This document shows, in pieces, positions 33,999-42,020 of a stretch of 64,000 nt of DNA. The DNA comes from Roridomyces roridus (Eukaryota; Basidiomycota; Agaricomycetes; Agaricales; Mycenaceae). Every line of letters starts with the position of its first letter. Positions within the stretch are counted from its first letter, which is position 1. Position numbers and translations under genes: made by a program. Location of the stretch: assembly GCA_029378245.1 (NCBI GenBank), contig JARKIF010000014.1, forward strand, positions 868,001-932,000, read 5' to 3'. The notes under the pieces were generated by a model. It saw only the letters and a program-made list of their open reading frames with translations. It was not told the origin of the DNA and made no database searches.

Positions 33999-35864
33999 AT
34001 GGCATTCATCCAGCACCGCTCACATCGAGCTCCCGCCGCTCCCCCTCCCGAAGCATACAATCCCGCCCGTCTCCAGGACACCCTCGACCTGATCAGACAG
34101 GAGTTTGACGGCCTCGCGAACGAGCTCGTTCTCTCCCGCACCCAGCGCGAAAAATACGAGGCGACCATAAATGCCCAGGTCGACGAGCTGAACAATATCC
34201 GACAGGCTCTCTACGAGCTCGAGCAAAAGCATGGCAAGGTCCGCCAGCAGTATGACGAAGAACTCCGTGCCTTGCGGGCAGAACTCTTCGCCACGAGGCA
34301 GGGTGCCCGAGCTCAAAACGCCCAGCCAAACGTCGTTTTCAGCACCGCTCCGGAGCCCTATCGGGACGAACGCGGTCCTTCGTTGCGTGACCGTGATCGA
34401 GAACATCGAGAACGCGAGCGCGAGGGACCGTCACGAGAGCATCGCGAGAGAGAGGCACGAGAACGAGAGGAACGATTTGAGCCTCCACGCGACACGAAAC
34501 GTCTCAAGGATTCTGCGCTGGGTCCTCTCATGGGCCCTGGATCAACTCCGGCCTTACCTCCACTACCGCTGCCCCAAGCACAACCAGCTGCTGCTCGACT
34601 CACACCTACTCCACGTATTTCAACGCGGCCATCGCCCATGAACGATTTCCTCGCAGACGCGCCTGACCCGGCCAACGTCCCGCCGCAGTGGAAGAAGGAG
34701 GGATCGGACTGGTTTGTGCTGTACAATCCTGCAATCCCACGCACACTCGACGTCAGCCTCGTGCACACGTTTATGCACGAGACGGTCGTGTGCTGCGTGC
34801 AATTCTCCTCTGACGGGAAATGGCTGGCAACGGGATGCAATCGAACCGCTCAAATATTCGACGTGCAGACGGGTCACAAGGCTTGTGTTCTGGACGACTC
34901 GACTGGGAAAACGGGGGACTTGTATATTCGCAGGTGTGTCCTTCCCGTGGTCCAGCATCAGTTTGCATACTGACTCCACTCTCGCAGTGTTCGTTTCAGT
35001 CCAGATGGCAAGTATTTGGCGACCGGGGCTGAAGACAAACGAATCCGCATCTGGGATATTGCCAAACGTTCGATCAGAACGGTCTTTGACGGCCACCAGC
35101 AAGAAATCTACTCGCTCGATTTCTCTACCGATGGCCGCCTCATCGTGTCCGGCTCAGGCGATCGCACTGTCCGTATTTGGGACATGGAAACTCGAGAAAG
35201 TCGAGTGCTTGCAGTTTCACCAGATCCCGATCCTTCCTCTGCTGCACCAGCCAATACCGACGCGGGCGTTACGAGCGTGGCTATCTCACCTGACGGCGCG
35301 CTCGTCGCTGCCGGTTGTGTCGATGCTATTGTGCGAATCTGGTCAGTTGCGACGGGTACGCTCGTTGAGCAGCTGCGTGGGCACCAGGACTCAGTTTATA
35401 GCGTGGTATTCACGCGCGATGGGGCTGGTCTTGTCAGCGGGAGCCTGGATAACACGTTGAAGTACTGGGACCTTCGTATGGGCAAGGCACGCAAGGAGGG
35501 CGGCAAACCGACACCATGCACCACGAATTTCTTGGGACACAAGGATTACGTACTCAGCGTCGCCGTTTCACACGATTCGCAATGGGTAGTTTCTGGTTCC
35601 AAAGATCGTGGGGTCCAGTTTTGGGATTCGAACGGTGCTGTGAACTGCATGCTTCAAGGGCACAAAAACTCGGGTATGGAATTACTTGTCTTTTGGGTGT
35701 GCATCACTTATATCTTTCTCTAGTCATTTCGATTAGTCTTGACCCCGTAGGCAACCTCCTTGCCTCTGGTAGTGGCGATAATCTCGCTCGGATATGTACG
35801 TGGATAATTTCATCTGAGGCGGCCATTGCTGACGCGAGTAGGGAGCTACAACACTATTGCATAA
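33999..35864 (+). CDS. TUP1: TUP1 general transcriptional corepressor
   Basis: The ATG at 33999 starts [20 protein letters not shown] and the Tup1 N-terminal tetramerisation helix follows: [20 protein letters not shown], then [21 protein letters not shown] charged Arg/Glu region and the Pro-rich linker lead to the conserved [20 protein letters not shown]. The WD40 repeats begin at [20 protein letters not shown]. Repeats include [37 protein letters not shown] and [17 protein letters not shown]. The last exon after the intron near 35816-35860 spells IWSYNTIA and a stop at 35862-35864. With Ssn6/Cyc8 it represses many genes by recruiting deacetylases and blocking Mediator. Introns are few (about 34934, 35675, 35816). 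No frame break. A third Mediator-linked gene in this neighbourhood. Confidence 0.93.
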
Positions 35865-36106
35865 TATTGGCGCGCTGGGAGTTATTTGTTCTTGTATGTA
35901 ACACCTCTACCTCACCCATGGACGTGCTTATATTATGTTATTGTATACATCGCTATGGAAGTGCTTTGAATGAATGAACTCGTGAAACAAAGTCCGACCG
36001 AAACTCCTGATAGGCAGCGAGGTCATGAAGAGGATCAGCTGCAAACTCGGCGGAAACACATCGGATTTAAATATTCATCGCCCGAGGTTCAGGCGCGTGC
36101 AAGGAA

Positions 36107-36113
36107 TATTTAA
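36107..36113 (+). promoter_or_regulatory. TATA-like box (TATTTAA) of the GH45 gene
   Basis: TATTTAA 38 bp upstream of the GH45 start codon. A TATA-type promoter with a short leader fits an inducible secreted enzyme. Confidence 0.4.
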
Positions 36114-36150
36114 GACACGCGCCCCCTCGCGTACTGGCCAACTCTGTGCC

Positions 36151-37183
36151 ATGTTTCTCAAAGCTGCTGCTATCACTCTAGTCCTCGGTGCCGGGGCACA
36201 CGGTGCGATGCTGCACGCCAACAAACGCGCTGCGGCCGGGGGATATATCCAGTCTGCAGGCCCCGGCCAAGCGTCGTTCACGATGTACTCTGGATGCAAC
36301 CAGCCGGCGTGCGGAATTGCTGCGAACGGGTACAGCGCTGCCATCAGCCAACTTGCGTTCGGATCAGCGCCGGGGCTGGGGCCGGGTGATGCGTGTGGGC
36401 GGTGCTTTGCACTGACTGGGACTGCAGACCCGTATTCGCCTGCGTATACTGGGCCGTTTGGGCAGAGTATAGTGGTCAAGGTGTCTGATATGTGTCCTGT
36501 CGCCGGGAATGAGGTTATTTTCACAAGCGAAAGCATAGACTACTTGACTGACCCCCTCCGAGGCCTTCTGTGGGCAGACGGCCAGCAATCAGGCTAACAT
36601 GTTCAACATGCCGGTCCAGTGCGTTTCAAAACAATCCGTTGGCAACGTGTACTCACCAAACGTAGCTTCGACATTTGCGAAGACACTGGAGGAAGCGCGG
36701 TGTTTTTCCCCAACGGGCACGGCGCCCTCACTGGTACATTCCAGGAAGTGAGCTGCAGTATGTGGAAAGGTTCAGGCGATGGCAGCCCGCTCTGGACTGG
36801 CGCCTGCATCAGTGGAGAGAACGCACCCCTCTGGCCCAGCACGGGATGCGGAAATCAAGGAACTGCACCAGGAGCGAATTCCCCGCCTGCTAGCACGACT
36901 GGCCAACCGACGACGACGACTGGCCAGCCAACCACGACAGGGACTTCCACCACGACAGCACCCAGCAGAGTGGCCACCCACTTTGCCCAGTGTGGAGGTG
37001 AGTAGCATTTCTCTGCAGGCCCTAACAGCTCATCCATTCTTCCATAGGCACGGGATGGACAGGCCCAACGACTTGTCAGTCACCGTACACGTGCCAGGCC
37101 GTTTCGCCGCCGTACTATTCTCAAGTGAGTGTTTTGATTCGATGTTGGAAAGACTCGAGCTAAACCGCCGCCAGTGTCTTTGA
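36151..37183 (+). CDS. GH45 endoglucanase (subfamily C type) with C-terminal CBM1
   Basis: Signal peptide MFLKAAAITLVLGAGAHGAM, a short dibasic-like KRAAA region, then the mature domain GGYIQSAGPGQASFTMYSGC, NQPACGIAANGYSAAISQLA and FGSAPGLGPGDACGRCFALT, with VVKVSDMCPVAGNE. Introns of about 50 nt precede AFCGQTASNQANMFNMPV and FDICEDTGGSAVFFPNGHGA. These blocks match Phanerochaete Cel45A-like subfamily-C GH45 enzymes, which cut amorphous cellulose and beta-glucan by inversion. A Thr/Gly/Gln/Pro linker with TTGQPTT repeats leads to a fungal cellulose-binding module: HFAQCGG, TGWTGPTTCQSPYTCQ and, in the last exon, SQCL. The stop is at 37181-37183. Secreted; a plant-cell-wall degrader. TATTTAA is 38 bp upstream of the start codon. 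Confidence 0.92.
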
Positions 37184-37262
37184 AGTAGCGGTTATAGGAT
37201 ATCATATTTGTTGCGTTTTTAAATCATTGAATTAGCAAAGCGTACAAGTTGGATTGGCTGCT

Positions 37263-37988
37263 CTACGCATCGGACTCCTTAGGGTTCTTCTTTTGATGAA
37301 GAATTTCACCGGGGCGCAGCCCTTCGGGGGTCTCGAATGCATCAGACTCCGACTTGACACCGTACTTGGCGGGGTCGGTGCCGTGGAACGGGTGGTTGAC
37401 GAGATTGATCATGGGGAAAAGGGCTACAAAATATGAGTCGGATATAGCACTGAGAAGCAGCACGCACAGAATTTGAGTTGAGAGTATTGGGAGTTGCGGT
37501 GGGCGGCGGCCTGGACCCAGAGTGGCTGCGACGACTCGCCGTAGAGCGGTTTGCCTTCGCGAGCACGCTGTGACAACTCTTCCAAATCCCGCTGCTCCTC
37601 GCGTGCGTTCTCCGACCAGCCCCAGAAGCGCACTAGCGAAATTATGTTCAGTTTCCCTCAATGACGACCTGATAACGCACTGCTTGATCTAGAGTACGCG
37701 ACGAGGAAACCAGCGCAGAACCCGAGCCACGCGCCGACTTGGAGCTGGGGACGAAGACGGAAACCAGTACGGTCGATCCTTTCTACTCGACAGTGGTGAG
37801 GACCCAGAGTGCGGTCGAATCGAAATATGCCTACCCCAGGCCCAAAAAACAGCGGGTGTGCCAGCGGTGTAGGCGGCCCAGTTGGCGTAATCGCTAGGGC
37901 GCATGTAGCGTATTACGCGGGAGGCATGGGGGTCCTGGTCGATGAGAGGGTATTTGTGCTTCCCTTCCCGAGCCTTCGGTGAGGCCAT
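37263..37988 (-). CDS. Mitochondrial complex I 21-kDa accessory subunit (NUXM type)
   Basis: The ATG at 37988 gives MASPKAREGKHKYPLIDQDP followed by HASRVIRYMRPSDYANWAAY; the YPLIDxDPHxSRVxRYxRPSDY block is diagnostic of the fungal NADH:ubiquinone oxidoreductase 21-kDa subunit. After an intron: RFRLRPQLQVGAWLGFCAGF, a membrane segment, LVAYSRSS, then over another intron VRFWGWSENAREEQRDLEEL and LYGESSQPLWVQAAAHRNSQ. The last exon gives LFPMINLVNHPFHGTDPAKY and a tail ending KNPKESDA. It is an inner-membrane accessory subunit of respiratory complex I. Three or four introns of usual size; no frame break seen. The GH45 gene converges on it and ends 79 bp away. Confidence 0.88.
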
Positions 37989-38139
37989 GGTCGAGATGGA
38001 TGCCTTGTTTGTCCCTCGCAAACACCGGCGCGACTTCCCACAGCAATACATTCGAGATGGTTCCCATCGGCTTGACTGCGTACTCTTCTTCTCTTGCATG
38101 CATCTAGTGTTATTCTCTTTTTTGTGGCTTTCTTCTCTG

Positions 38140-39910
38140 GTAACTGGGACGTTGGGTCTGCAGTCCATTAAGCACCAGACCGTGTGTTGTACTACCTGCT
38201 CTGCTTAACACGATCCTCATTCCCAGCAGTTCTCGTTCCGGAACAGGATCATTCAACATGCATACTTCAAAGAGTCGACCGTAAGGCCTTTCGACGTCAT
38301 GGTATTAATCCAACAATTTACAGACAATCTTGGCTCGGTTGGAAGACTCCAGCATCTGGCAATCAAGCGACGAAGGGTACACCTGGGTGCAGACATTCCC
38401 GCAAGAACGTTTTATAGCATTCTACCACCACAAATACAGCTCCCAGCGTGCCTATCTCCTCACCAACAGCAACAAATTTTATGCCACAACCGACAGCGGG
38501 CGTACGTGGAATGCCTACGAGGCGCCTACTTCTCCAAACACCTTCCATGCCCAAATCATCCGGTTCCACCCAGACTTTGACAGACTCATCTGGACGGGAA
38601 ATCGCGACTGTGATAAGTCCATGTCCCCAAATTGCCGCGCAGAGGCACAGTACTCGCGCGACAACGGTCGCCATTGGCATTTCGTCGAAGACTACGTCGT
38701 CAACTGCGCCTGGGGGATCGAAATGAATCAAGGTGCTGACCCTACGGGTATCCTGTGCGAATCGTACCAGAACAAAACTGGTTCTCAAAGGTTCTTCGGG
38801 GGTAATCCCTTGGCCCTCGTGCAGGGGTCAAGCTATTTCACGCAAAAGAACCAGATTTTCAATCAGGTCATTGGATTTGCCCGCTTCTCCGATTTCTTAG
38901 TGGTTGCAGAGGTACTTTGGACTGTCTCATGTTTATTGCGGATGCTCACAATACCTATGAAGCTTGCGGATTACACCGTGAACCTTCAAATTTCGACTGA
39001 CGGTGTGAACTTCTCCCCTGCAAAGTTCCCGCGGAATATGAGCCCGTCGACACATGTGAGCACCCTCTTGTGTGTACATTCAGATACTTATTTTCTCCAA
39101 GGCCTACACTGTTCTTGAATCAAAACCAGGATCCCTTTTAATGCATATGACCACGTCAGAGCACCCTAATCCGTATTGGGGCAACATCTTGGACTTCAAC
39201 ACTGAGGATGCCGAGTTCGAAGTATCAATCGAGAACGTGAGCAGGGACGAGCGTGGATTTGTCGATTTTGAGAGTATGGCTGATGAGGTCGCCTTGACCA
39301 ACGTTGTGGTCAATACGGCCGAGGCGGTCGTTACTGGGCGCAAAAAACTGCGGACCATGCTCACTCGCGACAATGGTCTGTCATTTCTCCGTTGACTAAT
39401 CTTAACTTATTCTGTGCGCAGGTCAAACTTGGTATTCCCTGACGCCCCCGAAGGTCGATGCAAACGGCAACGATTATCAGTGTGGAGAGAGCTGCACACT
39501 CAATCTCCACAGCATCGCTGAACGTGCAGGCCTCGGGGCCAGGATTGTCAGCTCTTCCAATGGAATGATCGTCGCCGTCGGTAACGTTGGCGCGTCCCTT
39601 GGGCCTTATGAGCAAGGCGATATGTTCATCAGTCGGGACGCCGGGCACACTTGGGTGGAAACGTTCAAGGGTGCCCACTCGTGGGCGTTTGGGGACTCGA
39701 TGCTGGTGATGGCTAAAGACGAGGGATTCACCGACCATGTCGTCTTTAGCACCGATGCCGGCCGCAGTTGGCACGAATACCGGTTTTCGGACGAGGAGAT
39801 GCGCGTCACTTGGATTGTGCCGCCTGCTTTAGAGTCGAGTCGGAGGTTTATCCTTGTTGGACACCTTCCACGATCCTATGCCTCGATCGCGGTGCATGTC
39901 GACTTGGGCG
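38140..39910 (+). pseudogene. VPS10 fragment, copy C (second Vps10 domain only)
   Basis: Homologous to the second half of VPS10 copies A and B, without the signal peptide, first Vps10 domain, 10CC module, C-terminal Cys module and membrane segment. It begins around the exon ending HQT (about 38150-38178), then [92 protein letters not shown] and GNVGASLGPYEQGD, ending near HVDLG. Introns occur at the same places as in A and B. Roughly two thirds of residues agree with B by eye. The body of the fragment is open, with no frame break seen, so the loss of function is inferred from missing ends. No start codon with a signal peptide was found. The 3' similarity stops about 140 bp before a large inverted repeat. 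Confidence 0.8.
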
Positions 39911-40045
39911 AACCTTTCCCACAACGTGTGATTGCTCCATCCCATTTTGCCTTGTCTTCTAACAGTTGAGTCTAGGCCTTGATGACGAGTCGGACACGCA
40001 GCGCGTCTTTGGGTGAAACGAGATCGTGGAGCTCCGAGCCTCCGA

Positions 40046-40133
40046 CACGGGGGACAAAGCCTTGTCATTTGGCAGATGTTCCTTTGTCCGGACAAAGGAA
40101 TCACTGCCAAATGACAGGACTTTATCCGCCGTG
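40046..40133. repeat. Large imperfect inverted repeat / hairpin
   Basis: Two arms of about 40-45 bp meet at a CCGG centre (40088-40091). The inner 11 bp of each arm (40079-40089 and 40090-40100) are a perfect palindrome, TTCCTTTGTCC with its complement. After a 3-4 bp mismatch comes a second perfect block, TGTCATTTGGCAG, mirrored on the other arm. Outside that the arms match with a few transitions (GACAAAGCC against GATAAAGTC). No loop separates the arms, so it would extrude as a cruciform. It could be a MITE-like remnant or a fold-back element; no target-site duplication was identified. Confidence 0.7.
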
Positions 40134-40392
40134 CGAGCGATATGGAAATAATGGTGATGCCGTGGTGATCTGCCGCTGCGGCTGTCATTGCGGCCAACAC
40201 GCATTACAATTCACGTCGGCCGGCTGATTATTTTAATTAGTTCCAATATATGCTCTACTGAGATGCCGTTCGAAACATCACCGGCACCCCAAAACAAAAT
40301 TTCGGTTGTTCGGTTTTGGCTCGGTTGCTCGGCTGCAGTTGTCTAATCAATGACAAAGCTTCCTTCATCCTGACTCAACCCCCTGTGTTTTG

Positions 40393-40399
40393 TATAAAA
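40393..40399 (+). promoter_or_regulatory. TATA box (TATAAAA) of the hydrolase gene
   Basis: TATAAAA 27 bp before the start codon at 40427. Close spacing suggests a very short leader. Confidence 0.45.
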
Positions 40400-40426
40400 T
40401 CGCGTCGTCCAGCATAGCTCTGCACC

Positions 40427-41774
40427 ATGGCCGAATACTCATATTCCTCCCAGCCTGATCCAGAGTTTGCTCCTTTCGTGGAGGCGTTCAAATTCGACCC
40501 TCCTCTTCGCTCATTTGACCCTGTGACGCGTCGGGCCACATACAATAACGTTTTCATTGAAGGCAGCACTAAGGCTTATGCGAGTCGGCAGCCCAAGGGT
40601 CTGTACTTCGTGTTTTCGACATATTGCAGCTGAAATGGGGCTGCAGACACAGAATATCGCGTCGCCGATCATCAGGTCGCAGTTGACAAAGGGAGCATTC
40701 TCGTGCGCAGCTACATTCCAGTTACCGAGCCTGCTTCCACTCTTCCTCTGATGGTTTGGATGCACGGCGGAGGTGCGTACATCCTTCCTTCATCTTGGGC
40801 GGCGAGATAACGCCAATACAAAGGTTGGACGGATGGTGATATCCGCGTCGATGACCAGTTCCTCCGCGCGATATGCGTTGAATCCCAAGTCACTATTGTC
40901 AATGTGGAATATCGGTTAGTTTCGATATCTGTCCTTTTCTTTAAACGCCAATGTTCAGGCTGGCCCCGGAACATCCGTACCCGACAGGCTTGAACGACAG
41001 CTATGCTGCTGTTAAATGGGTGAGGTTTCATCCCTCTGAATACTGGCCCCGCTCATGGTCTTTCAGGCTGCGGAATCTGCTAGCCTTTTATCCGTGGACC
41101 TCAAAAAAGGATTCGTAGTTGCCGGTTGTTCTGGGGGCGCCACTCTCTTGACTGTCATCGCGCATCGGGCACGGGATGATGCATTTTTCAAGGAAACCCC
41201 GTTGACTGGCCAGTTGCTCCAAATCCCTGCTGTTGTGCACCCGGATGCTGTCCCGGAAAAGTTGGTCTTTTTCTTGGAACGTGAATTGAAGTTGATCTTG
41301 GCAGATATAAACCCGTTCTTCTCTCCTTGGAGCAGAACAAAGATGCTCCCATACTGGATAGGGCTGCGCTGGACTGGTTTCTTGGTATTGGAGAATCTTG
41401 TTTGATGCCTCGATATTTCTTACTATTTCACAGAGCAATACGGAGGCGCTCCGACAAACCCGGAAGTTTCGCCGCTATTGTATGAGTCGCACGCGGGACT
41501 CCCACCTGCGGTAGTACAAATTTGCGGGATGGATCTTCTCCGCGACGAAGCCATCCTGTACAACAAGCTGCTGCAGGAGGAAGGTGTCAAGACCAAGATG
41601 ACTTTGTGAGATCGTTTTTTTTTTCGTTCTTTCTGGGTTTTCTTGCTAATACAATACAGCTATCCCGGAGTACCCCACGGTTTCCACCCTTTTGTCCCTA
41701 CCATTACTGCTGCGGTCAAGCTGGAGAAGCATCTTAGCGAAGGGCTGAAGTGGATACTCGATGGGGCACCATGA
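40427..41774 (+). CDS. Alpha/beta hydrolase, hormone-sensitive-lipase type
   Basis: MAEYSYSSQPDPEFAPFVEA from the ATG at 40427. After introns: TEYRVADHQVAVDKGSILVR, LPLMVWMHGGG (the HGGG oxyanion-hole motif of the HSL/plant carboxylesterase family), WTDGDIRVDDQFLRAICVES and VNVEYRLAPEHPYPTGLNDS. The nucleophile elbow reads VVAGCSGGATLL, i.e. GxSxG with Cys and Gly in place of the usual Asp and Ala of GDSAG. VCGMDLLRD-like CGMDLLRDEAIL carries the acid Asp and YPGVPHGFHPF the His. About seven exons; the stop is at 41772-41774. All catalytic residues are present, so an active esterase or amidase is likely; the substrate is unknown. Cytosolic by appearance (no signal peptide). Confidence 0.85.
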
Positions 41775-41848
41775 GGGGTAGATTGTTTGGCTGTGTTGTG
41801 TCGCGTACGGGTTCAAATCAACCACGGATGTTGCAAGTTGGAAACGGT

Positions 41849-41990
41849 GTTCATGACTCCCATCTCGAGGCGCCTACCTGTGCCGATTGCGTGGGACGTG
41901 TGCCCTGGACCCGGCCTACTGTAGCAAGTCAAACGATGCTCATGGCTCCCATCTCCAGGCGCCTAACTGCGTCAATTGCGTGGGACGAGT
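41849..41990. repeat. Two-copy imperfect direct repeat upstream of VPS10 copy B
   Basis: A 53-bp unit at 41849-41901 recurs at 41938-41990 (89-bp period) with eight mismatches by eye. Shared cores are CTCCCATCTC, AGGCGCCTA and ATTGCGTGGGACG. The second copy ends next to TTATTTAAGAG and 30 bp before the VPS10 start codon, so the repeats lie in the promoter. Not present upstream of copy A. Confidence 0.65.
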
Positions 41991-42020
41991 TATTTAAGAG
42001 CCTACTCATCTGTGTTACTC

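Larger units (their letters stand above)
39911..40426. other. Intergenic region containing the inverted repeat
   Basis: About 515 bp between the end of the VPS10 fragment and the hydrolase gene. Besides the inverted repeat (listed separately) and the hydrolase promoter I see no coding signal. Confidence 0.45.

Noticed and set aside
41780..41835. tRNA-like GGGTTCAAATC near 41810-41822
   Set aside because: The T-arm stem does not pair and no acceptor or anticodon stem could be drawn.
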